This document shows, in pieces, positions 36,274 through 44,965 of a stretch of 64,000 nt of DNA (its first letter is position 1; each line of letters begins with the position of its first letter). Where the stretch lies: the NCBI GenBank assembly GCA_046349935.1, contig JAXMBK010000018.1, positions 35,775 through 99,774 of the forward strand. The letters run 5' to 3'. Source of the stretch: CAIXSC01 sp046349935 (GTDB lineage: Bacteria > Planctomycetota > Planctomycetia > Pirellulales > Pirellulaceae). The position numbers and the translations under genes were made by a program. Below the pieces are notes generated by a model. It made no database searches. It saw only the letters and a list, made by a program, of their open reading frames with translations, and was not told where the DNA came from.

Positions 36274-37878
36274 CTACGAACCCAGCGATCGCGACACGTC
36301 GGTGCGGTAGGCGGAGAGCGCCGGCATAAAGCCGACTGCGACCGCCAACAGCAACAGGGCCGGGATCAACAGCAGTTCCATCGAAAGTCCAATATTCAAT
36401 CTTGACTCTACGCCCAGAAGTTCCAAAAGGTTCACTGGCGGGGCCACATCGAAAAACCCGATCGTCACCCCCGTCTCCGCCTCGATCTTATCGCTCGCCA
36501 ACACATTCAGGCCATGTCCGGCGACCCAGCCCGCGCCGCCGCCCACCAGCGATAACATGATGGACTCCAACAAGATAATCGTCATCACCGTCCCGCGGCT
36601 CGCCCCCAACGCGCGCATCACGGCGATCTCATGCCGCCGGTCGTTCATCGAATTATAGATGCTCACCAAAATACTGACCCCCGACACGACGCAAATCATG
36701 CCGGTGAGCACCAGCAGCAGCGTCTGCACAGGGCGCACGAACAGCTCGAACAACGCCACGATCTCCGCCACCGGCAGCACGGCTTGCGCCACCGAATCTT
36801 CGTTGATCACGTTCGTCAGGCCGGGGGTCACCGTCGGGCTGGTCGTCAGTACTAGCAACGCTGTCACTTCACGCTGTTCCAGCGGCAGGGGCTCAAAATG
36901 TCCATGCTCCCGCTCGTGCTTCACCGCGCTGGCCGCCTGCCGCTGCGCCAGCATCCGCTGCTCGGCCTCCCCTTCCGTCTCCTTTGCCTGCCCCTCGCGA
37001 CGCGGGGTCTGTTTGAGCGGCTTGGCGTGGTTCTCCATCTGGTAGAACCCCTCGAGGTTCACGAAGACGGCTCGGTCGTTCGGCGTTCCCGACGGGTTCA
37101 AGATGCCGACCACCGTGAACAGCTCGCCGTGCCCCGCTCCGTCCGGGTCGCCGTGCGCGACCGCAATCTGGTCGCCGACCTTCACCTTCTTTTCCCGTGC
37201 GACCGTCGCCCCCACGATCGCCTCGAAGAATCCGTGTTCCTCGCTGTTCTCTCGAAAGTTGCGACCGTCTCGGAACGAATACGCTCGATCCCCACGCTCG
37301 CCGTACTTCAGCTGCTCGAACATGAGCGGTCGAGTGGCGACGACGCGGAAGGGGCCGAAGTAGTCGCCCAGGCAGACCGGAATCACCAGTTTGGTGAACT
37401 GTGCAAAGCGACCGTCGCGGCCGCCGTCCAACTGCCGGCGCTGCGCCAACTCGAGCGCCTTCGTTTGGACGCGGTCGTGCACGGCGGGCGCGGGACCGCC
37501 CTGTAGTTCGGCGGCGAGCGACTGGAGTTCCAACAGCGCGGCGCGTTCGTCGTGAATCGCCTGCTGCAGCGAAACGGCTCGTTCCGCGTCACGCTGCTCG
37601 CGCTTCATGAACTCCATGTAGTATTCGTAGGGAATGTTCTCGACGGGCGTGCTGAGGTAATAGACCGTGTTGAGGGTGAGTTGCAGTTTGCCGCCCTTGG
37701 CCCCGACGATCATGTTGTAGCCCAGCGAGGCGTTTGTGCGGAACGATTGCTGGATGACCCCCATGATCGACAATACGGCGACGACCAGCATGACGCCGAG
37801 CGCCATGGAGGCGGCGGTGAGCAGCGAGGCGAGGCCCCGTTGGCGGATGCTCCGCCACGCGATCTTCCAGAGACTCAT
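36274..37878 (-). CDS. FtsX-type ABC transporter permease
   Basis: 534 residues. One N-terminal membrane span (LLTAASMALGVMLVVAVLSI) and three near the C-terminus enclose a large periplasmic domain. This is the MacB/LolC/FtsX layout; the domain includes an insertion rich in charged residues (about 290-330). The ATG at 37878 overlaps the ATPase stop as ATGA, so the start 50 codons upstream is rejected. With the ATPase it would drive lipoprotein, peptide or metal-complex transport. Confidence 0.88.
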   Translation of the reverse strand: MSLWKIAWRSIRQRGLASLLTAASMALGVMLVVAVLSIMGVIQQSFRTNASLGYNMIVGAKGGKLQLTLNTVYYLSTPVENIPYEYYMEFMKREQRDAERAVSLQQAIHDERAALLELQSLAAELQGGPAPAVHDRVQTKALELAQRRQLDGGRDGRFAQFTKLVIPVCLGDYFGPFRVVATRPLMFEQLKYGERGDRAYSFRDGRNFRENSEEHGFFEAIVGATVAREKKVKVGDQIAVAHGDPDGAGHGELFTVVGILNPSGTPNDRAVFVNLEGFYQMENHAKPLKQTPRREGQAKETEGEAEQRMLAQRQAASAVKHEREHGHFEPLPLEQREVTALLVLTTSPTVTPGLTNVINEDSVAQAVLPVAEIVALFELFVRPVQTLLLVLTGMICVVSGVSILVSIYNSMNDRRHEIAVMRALGASRGTVMTIILLESIMLSLVGGGAGWVAGHGLNVLASDKIEAETGVTIGFFDVAPPVNLLELLGVESRLNIGLSMELLLIPALLLLAVAVGFMPALSAYRTDVSRSLGS

Positions 37879-38585
37879 CGAGCGGCTCCTGCGGACGGCG
37901 GGGTGTTCGTCCCCATGGCTTGGCGAATCACCAGGTTGATCTCCTCCAAGCGGTCGACGCGGTCGAACTGGTTGGCGACTTCCATTGAGTGGGTGACCAT
38001 GAGCAGAGCGATGTTTTCCTCGCGACACGTCTCCCGGATCAGGTCGACGATCTTCTGCTGGTTGGACGGATCGATGTTCGCCGTCGGTTCGTCGGCCAGC
38101 AAAAGCGCCGGTCGGTTCGCGAGCGCTCGCGCCACCGCCACGCGTTGCTGTTCCCCGACCGAGAGCGTCCCCGGCGTGTGCGTCGAACGGTGCGACAATC
38201 CGACTCGCTCGAGCAACTGCTTCGCCCGCGTCACATCGCGGCGTCGCTTGGCGAAGGTCATTCCGAGCAGCACGTTTTCGAGTGCGGTGAAGGCGGGGAG
38301 CAGATTGAACGTCTGAAAGACGTAGCCCAACCGAGCCGCTCGGAAGCGGTCGCGAGCGGCCTCGGAGAGCTTCACGAGGTTGACGCCGTCGAGCGAAATG
38401 GCGCCTTGGTCGACGGTGCTAATGCCGGCGATGCAGTGCAACAGCGTGGTTTTGCCGCAGCCGCTGCGTCCCAGCAACACCATCTGCTCGCCCCGCTTCA
38501 ATTCAAACTGGGGAATGTCGAGCACCGGGAGCACGTGCCCGTTCGGCTCGATGAACGACTTCTTGACCCCTTCGATCCGTAGCAT
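37875..38585 (-). CDS. ABC transporter ATP-binding protein (LolD/MacB-like)
   Basis: 236 residues with all ABC signatures: Walker A GRSGCGKTT, the signature LSVGEQQR, Walker B ALLLADEP and the switch His in MVTHS. Its closest style is the MacB/LolD family that partners FtsX-type permeases. It overlaps the permease gene by four bases and begins 21 bases after smpB. Confidence 0.93.
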   Translation of the reverse strand: MLRIEGVKKSFIEPNGHVLPVLDIPQFELKRGEQMVLLGRSGCGKTTLLHCIAGISTVDQGAISLDGVNLVKLSEAARDRFRAARLGYVFQTFNLLPAFTALENVLLGMTFAKRRRDVTRAKQLLERVGLSHRSTHTPGTLSVGEQQRVAVARALANRPALLLADEPTANIDPSNQQKIVDLIRETCREENIALLMVTHSMEVANQFDRVDRLEEINLVIRQAMGTNTPPSAGAAR

Positions 38586-38606
38586 GCGGCGTGATCCCGT
38601 CGGTCG

Positions 38607-39158
38607 TTAGCGGCGGCGCAGGGCGCGTTGCATATCGCGCTGGGCGTCCCGTTTCTTGATCGTTTCTCGTTTGTCGTGCGTTTTCTTGCCGCGGCACAGC
38701 CCGAGCAGGACTTTGGCGATTCCCCGTTCGTTGAAGTACATCCGCACAGGGGCCAGCGTCAGACCCTTTTCTTGCGCTCGCCCCGCAAACCGCAGGAACT
38801 CGCGCTTGTGCAGCAGCAGTTTGCGCGGTCGCTTGGGTTCGTGATTCCAGATGCTGGCTTGGGGATAGATGGGGATGTCGCAGCCGATGAGCCACACTTC
38901 GCCGTCCTTGATGCGGGCGTAGGCTTCTTCGAGCGACACTTTGCCGTTGCGCAGGCTTTTCACTTCGGTGCCGCGCAGCATGATGCCGCATTCGAGCGTC
39001 TCGAGGATCTCGAACCGAAACTTGGCTTTGCGGTTGTCGGAGACGATCGTCTCCTGCGACGCGGGCGCTTTGCCGCCGCCCTTCGCCCCCCCTTTGCCGC
39101 TCGCCTTGCCCGGCGGCGGCGCGGTGGGTTTCGCCGTCGATTTGCCTTTGTTCGCCAT
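38607..39158 (-). CDS. smpB: SsrA-binding protein SmpB
   Basis: 183 residues. The core from about residue 37 carries the SmpB signature: DNRKAKFRFEILETLECGI, RGTEVKSLRNGKVSLEEAYA, LLLHKREFLRFAG and GKKTHDKRE. It binds tmRNA and delivers it to stalled ribosomes. The 36-residue N-terminal extension is rich in Lys, Gly, Ala and Pro and is longer than usual. The ATG at 39158 was chosen over an in-frame start further upstream, which would place non-conserved residues before it. No ssrA gene was seen in the window. Confidence 0.95.
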   Translation of the reverse strand: MANKGKSTAKPTAPPPGKASGKGGAKGGGKAPASQETIVSDNRKAKFRFEILETLECGIMLRGTEVKSLRNGKVSLEEAYARIKDGEVWLIGCDIPIYPQASIWNHEPKRPRKLLLHKREFLRFAGRAQEKGLTLAPVRMYFNERGIAKVLLGLCRGKKTHDKRETIKKRDAQRDMQRALRRR

Positions 39159-39181
39159 GGTGGCCCTAAGAGTCTGGTCGC

Positions 39182-39835
39182 CTACAGAATCCCGTACTTC
39201 GCGAAGACCTCGGTCGCCTTCATCCCCGCTCGAATGTCGTCCCGCACCTGGTTTTCGCTGTGCACCTTCTCCCACGCCCGCCGAATCGCCTCGTCCTCGA
39301 CCGCTTGCGGCACTACGACGATTCCGTCTTCGTCGGCGAACACGAGGTCCCCCGGCGCAAACCGGACGCCGGCGATCTCGACCGTCACGTCCAGGTCGAT
39401 CACGCGTTGCCGGTGCAAGCTGTCATAGGGACTGGTCGCTCGAGCGAACACCGGGAACCCCATCGCGCGCATCTTGGCGACGTCTCGCGCCGCCCCGTCA
39501 ACGATCGCTCCCACGCACCCCGTGTTACGGCAGGCGGTCGACAGGAGTTCGCCCCAGAGGGCCGAATGGACCGAACCGTTGGCCGCGGCGATGATCACGT
39601 CGTCGGGGCGACACGAATCGACCGCCTGGAGCTCCAGTTCGTAGGGACGCGGGTCCTCGTGGAACATGTCGGCCCATAACGTCGTCTTGCAACGGCCGAC
39701 CAGCAATCCCGACCCCGTGAGTTGAGGCAACTGCACGCGCGGCGACTGGTTGCGCAGTCCGAGCGAATCGAGCGCGTCGCAAACGACGGCCGAATACAGC
39801 GACTCGCGCATCTGTGCGATGGTAATCGATGCCAT
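39182..39835 (-). CDS. RraA-like family protein
   Basis: 217 residues of the RraA/HMG-aldolase-like fold: SAVVCDALDSLG at the N-terminus, ADDVIIAAANG-type turns, ALWGELLSTACRNTGCVGAIVDGAARD, and FADEDGIVVVP. Members include RNase E regulators and HMG/CHA aldolases (oxaloacetate decarboxylases); sequence alone does not choose. The motif GxxxDGxxRD is intact, so catalysis is possible. A GGAAC-type ribosome-binding sequence precedes the ATG at 39835. It lies 23 bases before smpB. Confidence 0.82.
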   Translation of the reverse strand: MASITIAQMRESLYSAVVCDALDSLGLRNQSPRVQLPQLTGSGLLVGRCKTTLWADMFHEDPRPYELELQAVDSCRPDDVIIAAANGSVHSALWGELLSTACRNTGCVGAIVDGAARDVAKMRAMGFPVFARATSPYDSLHRQRVIDLDVTVEIAGVRFAPGDLVFADEDGIVVVPQAVEDEAIRRAWEKVHSENQVRDDIRAGMKATEVFAKYGIL

Positions 39836-39968
39836 GTTCCTGTTCCTCAGTGCGTGCATCCCCAGATACCTAACGGGGGCGCTTCCCGTTATTGTGCTCC
39901 GATCGCCCGCGGGGCGTAAGTGGGGACGGCGGCGGTCGAACGTGTTTCCTTAGCGGCGGAGGTGGAAC

Positions 39969-40763
39969 ATGGGATCATGGGTGACGTTGGCGATCATCGT
40001 TGGGTGCGTGGCGTTCGCCTTTCCCTATGTGGTCGGTCCGATCCTGGTCCTCGCGACGCTCAAGTTTCGCGTTCCCGCGGAGATCCTGCGCGTTGACCCG
40101 CAGCAGGCGGCGCTGCCCAACGACGTCCGCCAAGCGATGCACGTCGACTACGAACAGCTGACGGCGTGCGGCTTCGAGATGCGGGACTTGTTGTATTTCC
40201 CCGTGATCGTCCCCAACCTGAGGACGCTGGTCGCCTGCTACACGAACAAAACGACGCAGGACGGCGCCATCTCGGTATTCATTCTTGGCGAGTCGGAGTT
40301 CACGACGCTGAGGAAGCATCACGTCGAGTTTGTCCGGCGTACGGCCGACGATACGATCATCCAAACCAACAACTCGGACGAACTCGGATCGTTCCCGCGC
40401 AAGCCCAAGGAATACACGACGCAGTTTTTCGGCGAACGAGACGTGCGGCAGCTATTTGCGCTGCACCAGCACATCGCTCGGCAGCTGGCCTCCAATTCGC
40501 CGGCCGTGAGCCGACTGGAAACCGAATTCCGCGGCGACTGCGCCGCCTATTTCTCGCAAGTCGTCTTCGGCGAATCGCTGCGCGAACAGTTTCAGACCGG
40601 CTACCTGCGCGACGCCGGCGTCGAAATTCGCCCCACGCTCAAAGGGGCCGTCCTGATGGCCTGGAAAGAACTGTGGCCCGTCAAGTCGCTCCGCCGCTCC
40701 GCCGCCCGCAGGACGGCGGAGCGCCGTAGAACAGGCTTCCAGCCTGTTATGCACGCGCAATAA
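39969..40763 (+). CDS. Uncharacterised membrane-anchored protein
   Basis: 264 residues, not recognised. One N-terminal hydrophobic segment (WVTLAIIVGCVAFAFPYVV, then VGPILVLATL) anchors a soluble domain of about 200 residues. Residues about 100-190 contain DGAISVFILGESEFTTLRKH and TTQFFGERDVRQLFALHQH. GAGG just before the ATG supports the start. The last residues (RRTGFQPVMHAQ) come from an R1 repeat in the open frame, so the native C-terminus was probably shorter. Confidence 0.6.
   Translation: MGSWVTLAIIVGCVAFAFPYVVGPILVLATLKFRVPAEILRVDPQQAALPNDVRQAMHVDYEQLTACGFEMRDLLYFPVIVPNLRTLVACYTNKTTQDGAISVFILGESEFTTLRKHHVEFVRRTADDTIIQTNNSDELGSFPRKPKEYTTQFFGERDVRQLFALHQHIARQLASNSPAVSRLETEFRGDCAAYFSQVVFGESLREQFQTGYLRDAGVEIRPTLKGAVLMAWKELWPVKSLRRSAARRTAERRRTGFQPVMHAQ
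40724..40748 (+). repeat. R1 hairpin repeat, copy h (A-T type)
   Basis: Sense orientation, inside the 3' end of the preceding gene, where its frame encodes RTGFQPV. Outer pair A-T. It forms an inverted pair with copy i across convergent genes. Confidence 0.85.
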
Positions 40764-40835
40764 GCCAAGTTTCGGAAAACTCGCTCTGGTCGCTGACTTG
40801 ATTTTGCAGCGCTTGGGGGCGGGGGGGGAAGACCT

Positions 40836-40860
40836 CACAGGCTGGAAGCCTGTGCTACGG
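40836..40860 (-). repeat. R1 hairpin repeat, copy i (C-G type)
   Basis: Sense orientation, nine bases beyond the stop of the deoxyhypusine-synthase-like gene. Outer pair C-G. Confidence 0.85.
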
Positions 40861-40869
40861 CCGCGACGG

Positions 40870-42141
40870 CTAGTACTTTAGGCTCTCTTTTAACCAGTCG
40901 CCGTTTTGTTGCAGTTGGCCGACGAGGCCTTTCGTCAGGCGTTCGCGCTGTTCGAACAGGCGGTAGCCTTCCCGCGGACGGAGGTACCCACGCGCCTCGG
41001 GGTGCTTTTCAAACAACGCTTCGGGCCCCATGCGCTCGAGCCAGCGCTCGTAGCGGGCTCGCTTTTCTAACAGCGCGCGGACGATGAACGGCATAACCAG
41101 CGAGTAGTCGGCTTGCAGGCTTTCGGTCTGCGTTTGGTACGTGTCGCGGTCGACTTTGCCCCACGTCACCGCTTCGGCCGGCGGGCAGGACGACAGCGAG
41201 CCGTCGGTCACCGGGGCCGTAACGATCTGCACGTCGAACTTGTAGCCGTCGATGTTCTCCAGCCCAAAGATCTGGCTGAGCGCCGGTTCGGGCTGCAAGT
41301 TGTAATTCTTCGGCACTCCGCCGCCCAGGATCAACGTCGCCAACGCCTTCGTCGGCGATTCGGTGAGTCCCCAGTAATGGTACGCGCACGCTTCAAACAC
41401 TTCGGCGTGCATATCGAGCTCAAACCGGTGGCCGTCGACCAGCCCCGCTTGGCTCATCGCCCACAGCTTCACGGAATTCAGGAACGCGCTGCCGTCGGCG
41501 GCGGCGCCGACCAAGATCGGAATCGACATGCGGTGACAGCAGGCCAGCAGGCCCTCCGAGATTTCCCGCTTCTTCTCCTGCTCGCCGTAAGCCGCCCCCA
41601 GCAAATGGCGGAACTCGGTCCCCGTCATCTTTCGCTGCATCTCCGGCCGTTGCAGGAACGCCGAGATGAAGCGGTCTTGATCCAGCAGCACTTGTTCATC
41701 GAAGCCGACGTCGGTCACGCGGATCGTCTTGTCGTCGCGCAACGCCCCGTCGTCCCCGAAAATGGGCACTTCAAAAAACGACTCCGCGTTTACGCCGTCG
41801 AGCGCTCGGTGGCCGTCGTGATAGCAGACGGCGTCGGTGGTGCTGAGGTACGCGACCCAGCCTGTTTCGAGCAGCGGGATGAGCCACGTCCAGTGCTGGC
41901 CTGAGACGGTGGCGGGGCCGGCGATGGCGAGCGTCATGGGGCAGCCCTGCCCGATGGCGCGATCGAGAATCGTGTAGACGCGCCGCAGGTAGGCCGCTCC
42001 AAACGCCGGCAGGCAGTATTGGAACAGCTCGTCGAGCGACTCGATTTGGTCGACGCGGCGCGTGACGAGCGGCCGGTTGGACCCTGCTTGAGGCCGCTCT
42101 TCCCCTTCTTGTCCCGACTGGCATGGAAACCTGGTGCCCAT
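40870..42141 (-). CDS. Deoxyhypusine synthase-like protein
   Basis: 423 residues, clearly in the deoxyhypusine/homospermidine synthase family: LAIAGPATVSGQHW, DAVCYHDGHRALDG, TESPTKALATLILGGG and the catalytic-Lys region GGGVPKNYNL. Eukaryotic enzymes make deoxyhypusine on eIF5A with spermidine and NAD. Bacteria lack eIF5A, so this protein is more likely a homospermidine-synthase-like polyamine enzyme or acts on an unknown protein. The start at 42141 has GGGAG about ten bases upstream. It is divergent from the aldolase-like gene. Confidence 0.85.
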   Translation of the reverse strand: MGTRFPCQSGQEGEERPQAGSNRPLVTRRVDQIESLDELFQYCLPAFGAAYLRRVYTILDRAIGQGCPMTLAIAGPATVSGQHWTWLIPLLETGWVAYLSTTDAVCYHDGHRALDGVNAESFFEVPIFGDDGALRDDKTIRVTDVGFDEQVLLDQDRFISAFLQRPEMQRKMTGTEFRHLLGAAYGEQEKKREISEGLLACCHRMSIPILVGAAADGSAFLNSVKLWAMSQAGLVDGHRFELDMHAEVFEACAYHYWGLTESPTKALATLILGGGVPKNYNLQPEPALSQIFGLENIDGYKFDVQIVTAPVTDGSLSSCPPAEAVTWGKVDRDTYQTQTESLQADYSLVMPFIVRALLEKRARYERWLERMGPEALFEKHPEARGYLRPREGYRLFEQRERLTKGLVGQLQQNGDWLKESLKY

Positions 42142-42298
42142 TGGTCGATTCTCTCCCGCACCCCGCGCACTCGTGCAAATCCCTGGAACTCACTGCGCGG
42201 CATTTGAACCACCCGCGCCGTTTGTGGGAAGAGGTGCTAGACTTGGCGACGCTTGGTCGCCGCGTCTGTTCCCGTCGAAAGAGCTCGAGCCTACTGAT

Positions 42299-43393
42299 AT
42301 GTCAGCATCGATTGGTTGTTCGCGTTGGGATCTCGATACGCCCGCCTTGGTGCTCGATCTCGACGCGCTGAACCGCAACATCGCGTGGCTCGTCGACTTC
42401 TTTCGCCGCCAAGGCGTCGCGTGGCGTCCGCATGCCAAGAGCTACCAGTGTTCGCGGTTGGCGCGCAAAGTCGTCGAGGCGGGCGCGATCGGCGTCACGT
42501 GCGCGAAGTTGGGCGAAGCCGAAGTGTTTGCTGCGGCCGGGGTGCGCGACCTGCTCATCACCTGCCCGCTCGTCGGTTCCCAGAAGCTCGACCGACTCGT
42601 CGCCCTCCGCCGCATCGCCGACCCGATCGCCGTCGTCGATCACATCGATCAAGCGACTCCGATGGCCGCCGCCGCGCAGCGAGGCGGCGTACGGCTGCGC
42701 GTGATGCTCGAAATCGAATTGGGCATGAATCGCTGCGGCGTCCAGCCGGGCGAACCAGCGCTGGCGCTCGCGCGGCAGGTCGCCGCCTGCGACGCCCTGG
42801 AGCTCGCCGGGATCATGGGCTGGGAAGGGCATCTGCTGTTGATCGAGGATCAGGCGGAAAAGCGTGCCAAGATCGAAGCGGCCATGCAGCAACTTCGGGC
42901 GACTCGCGAATTGCTGGAGTCGGCGGGGATTCCATGCCCGATCGTGAGCGCCGGCGGCACCGGCTCGTTTCCCATCACCGCGACGCTCGGCGCGGCGAAT
43001 GAGATCGAGGCGGGCGGGGCGATCTTCATGGACTTGTTCTACCGCAGCCGGTGTCGCATCGAACCGCTCGAATTTGCACTCACGGTCATGGCGTCGGTGA
43101 CGAGTCGCCCGACGGCTTCGCGCGCCGTCGTCGACGTCGGACGCAAATCGCTGAACCCGGAGCTGCACTTGCCCGCCGTGAAGGGACGCGACGACTTGCG
43201 CTTTCAGTGGTTGTCGGCCGAGCATGGAGTGCTCGAGTCAACCGCGGCGCCGGGGCCGGCGATCGGCGAGAAGCTGGAACTGATTCCGGGCTACGGCGAT
43301 TGGTCGACGTTGTTGTACGATCAGTACCATGTGTTCCAAGGCGACCGACTGGTCGACGTCTGGCCGCTGGATGCTCGCGGCCGCACGGCGTAG
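42299..43393 (+). CDS. D-threonine aldolase/DSD1-like PLP enzyme
   Basis: 364 residues of the alanine-racemase-like fold. The PLP Lys is in WRPHAKSY (about residue 47), with TPALVLDLDALNRNI before it. The later substrate region GGTGSFPITATLGAANEIEAG (written in two parts here: GGTGSFP, then ATLGAANEIEAG) and LSAEHGVLE also fit. The His-x-Cys metal pair of characterised members is seen here as YHVFQ, with Phe in place of Cys, so metal dependence is doubtful. It probably cleaves or isomerises a D-3-hydroxy amino acid. The start at 42299 follows from the conserved N-terminus. Confidence 0.8.
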   Translation: MSASIGCSRWDLDTPALVLDLDALNRNIAWLVDFFRRQGVAWRPHAKSYQCSRLARKVVEAGAIGVTCAKLGEAEVFAAAGVRDLLITCPLVGSQKLDRLVALRRIADPIAVVDHIDQATPMAAAAQRGGVRLRVMLEIELGMNRCGVQPGEPALALARQVAACDALELAGIMGWEGHLLLIEDQAEKRAKIEAAMQQLRATRELLESAGIPCPIVSAGGTGSFPITATLGAANEIEAGGAIFMDLFYRSRCRIEPLEFALTVMASVTSRPTASRAVVDVGRKSLNPELHLPAVKGRDDLRFQWLSAEHGVLESTAAPGPAIGEKLELIPGYGDWSTLLYDQYHVFQGDRLVDVWPLDARGRTA

Positions 43394-43429
43394 TTCCAGA
43401 GCTCGCATTTTGAATTCCCTTGCAGGATC

Positions 43430-44317
43430 GTGTCGCTTGTGTTCTGGATTCTGGCTGGCCTCATTTTAGCTGTCTTGGCATGGGGCGCCGCGTTGCGACT
43501 CGGCGGCGACTCGATGCTGCGCCGCCAGAGGCGGGCGCGACGCGCGGCGGCGGCCTGGGAAGACCGCGGGCCGACGCCGTTGGGCGAGCAACGTTATACG
43601 CCGCAGGGACTGACGTTCGTCGAAGGGCGGCTTGTCTTCGCCAACAGCTGGCGCGACGCGCGTTCCCGCCTGTATGAGATCGATCCCGACTCGATGCACA
43701 TCTTGCGCTGGTTCGACATGCCGCCGGAAGCAGTGCACACGAGCGGCTTGGCGTGGGACGGGAAACGCCTGTGGGCGGTCGACTACAAGAGCAATCGTGC
43801 GTACTGTATCGATCTAGAGCAGTCGTTGGCCGATCAACGGGTGCAGATCGTCGGTTCGTTCGCGACGACGTTGCGCGGGACGAGCGCCTGTTGCTTCGTG
43901 CCGTGGAACGGACGAATGTGTTTGGCGATCTCCGATTTCATGCGCACGCGCCGGACGTTGTTGGTGCGGTACGATGAAGCGTTGGAGAGCGGAACGGCCG
44001 AGGGGTGCGTCGAGTTTTCGTACGCGAATGAAGGATTGTCGCAGGGGTTGGAGTACTTTGACGGGTGTTTGTTTGAAGCGGAAAACAAGTGGGGACTTAA
44101 CGTCGTCAACCAACTGTCGCTCGACCGTCTGCGAGAGACGGCGAGCGCCCATCGGTCGACGATCCGTCAGTTTGCGGCGCCGTCGCGCGGCGTGGAGGAT
44201 TTGGCGTGGGACGGCGAGTGGCTGTGGACGTCGGATGAGTCGGTGTTTCGGTTTTATCGAATGCGTTGGAGCGAGGCTCGCAAGATGAATTCGGAAAGTG
44301 GTCGATCCTGCGCATGA
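43430..44317 (+). CDS. Membrane-anchored propeller-like protein
   Basis: 295 residues from a GTG start, preceded by AGGA. An N-terminal span (LVFWILAGLILAVLAWGAAL) anchors a domain built of repeats of the type GLTFVEGRLVFANSW, GLAWDGKRLWAVDY and DLAWDGEWLWTSDE, which suggests a beta-propeller. No enzyme motif is visible. The stop overlaps the CDP-alcohol phosphatidyltransferase start as ATGA, so the two are translationally coupled and may act in the same lipid-related process. Confidence 0.65.
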   Translation: MSLVFWILAGLILAVLAWGAALRLGGDSMLRRQRRARRAAAAWEDRGPTPLGEQRYTPQGLTFVEGRLVFANSWRDARSRLYEIDPDSMHILRWFDMPPEAVHTSGLAWDGKRLWAVDYKSNRAYCIDLEQSLADQRVQIVGSFATTLRGTSACCFVPWNGRMCLAISDFMRTRRTLLVRYDEALESGTAEGCVEFSYANEGLSQGLEYFDGCLFEAENKWGLNVVNQLSLDRLRETASAHRSTIRQFAAPSRGVEDLAWDGEWLWTSDESVFRFYRMRWSEARKMNSESGRSCA

Positions 44318-44946
44318 CGGACTTACGCAACACGGACTCACGCAAGACGGACTCTCGCAAGACGGGCACTCACATGAACGACTCCACCACGCAACGCGGT
44401 TTCGGCATCGTGACGGCGCTCACGATCGTGCGCCTGCCGTTGTCGCTCTTGTTCGCCGCTTTGGTGCTCGCGACCGAACCCGATTCGACCACGCTGACGA
44501 TCGGCGTCGTCCTGCTGTCGCTCATCGAAATCACCGACGGGCTTGATGGTTATTTGGCTCGACGGTTGGGGGCCGAGTCGAAGTTTGGCGCGATCCTTGA
44601 TCCCTACTCGGACGCCGTATCGCGAGTGACGGTGTATTGGGCGCTGGCGGCCTGCGGCAAGACGTACTTGTTCATGCCGTTGGCGCTCGGCATTCGCGAC
44701 GTGACGGTGGCGTACTGCCGGATCGTGTGGACGCGCGCCAACCGATCGGCCGGCGCGTTATTGAGCGGCAAGATCAAAGCCGTCGTCCAAGGCGTCGGCG
44801 CCTTCACTCTGTTGCTTGCTCCGCACTGGTTCCCCGACCTGACTTGGCTCCCCCCCGTCACCGCCTGGGTCGTGGTCCTCGTCACCTATGTCTCTCTCTT
44901 CGAATACGTCGCCCAAACCCTCCCTCTGTTAAGGAACAAGCCGTAG
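44314..44946 (+). CDS. CDP-alcohol phosphatidyltransferase family protein
   Basis: 210 residues from the ATG at 44314; an ATG at 44374 would give a shorter form. The family motif is complete: DG(LDGYL)AR with GAILDPYSD (DxxDGxxARxxxxxxxxGxxxDxxxD). Five or six hydrophobic segments follow. It condenses CDP-diacylglycerol or a CDP-alcohol with a second alcohol in phospholipid synthesis; headgroup choice is not readable. The start overlaps the preceding stop. A 15-base repeat occurs at the 5' end. The stop is the TAG of an R1 copy. Confidence 0.88.
   Translation: MTDLRNTDSRKTDSRKTGTHMNDSTTQRGFGIVTALTIVRLPLSLLFAALVLATEPDSTTLTIGVVLLSLIEITDGLDGYLARRLGAESKFGAILDPYSDAVSRVTVYWALAACGKTYLFMPLALGIRDVTVAYCRIVWTRANRSAGALLSGKIKAVVQGVGAFTLLLAPHWFPDLTWLPPVTAWVVVLVTYVSLFEYVAQTLPLLRNKP
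44317..44361 (+). repeat. Three tandem 15-base units at the 5' end of the phosphatidyltransferase gene
   Basis: ACGGACTTACGCAAC (44317), ACGGACTCACGCAAG (44332) and ACGGACTCTCGCAAG (44347), with a partial fourth unit. Translated they give TDLRN, TDSRK and TDSRK. If translation starts at 44374, the units lie in the leader instead. Confidence 0.85.
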
Positions 44947-44965
44947 AACAGGCATCCTGCCTGTT
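44941..44965 (+). repeat. R1 hairpin repeat, copy j (A-T type, inner pair changed)
   Basis: The stem is ACAGGCA-TCC-TGCCTGT, so both the outer and the inner base pair differ from most copies yet remain paired. Its TAG ends the phosphatidyltransferase gene. Confidence 0.85.

Noticed and set aside
36274..38028. Longer permease starting at 38028
   Set aside because: The extra 50 residues are antisense-like, and the ATG at 37878 forms an ATGA overlap with the ATPase stop.
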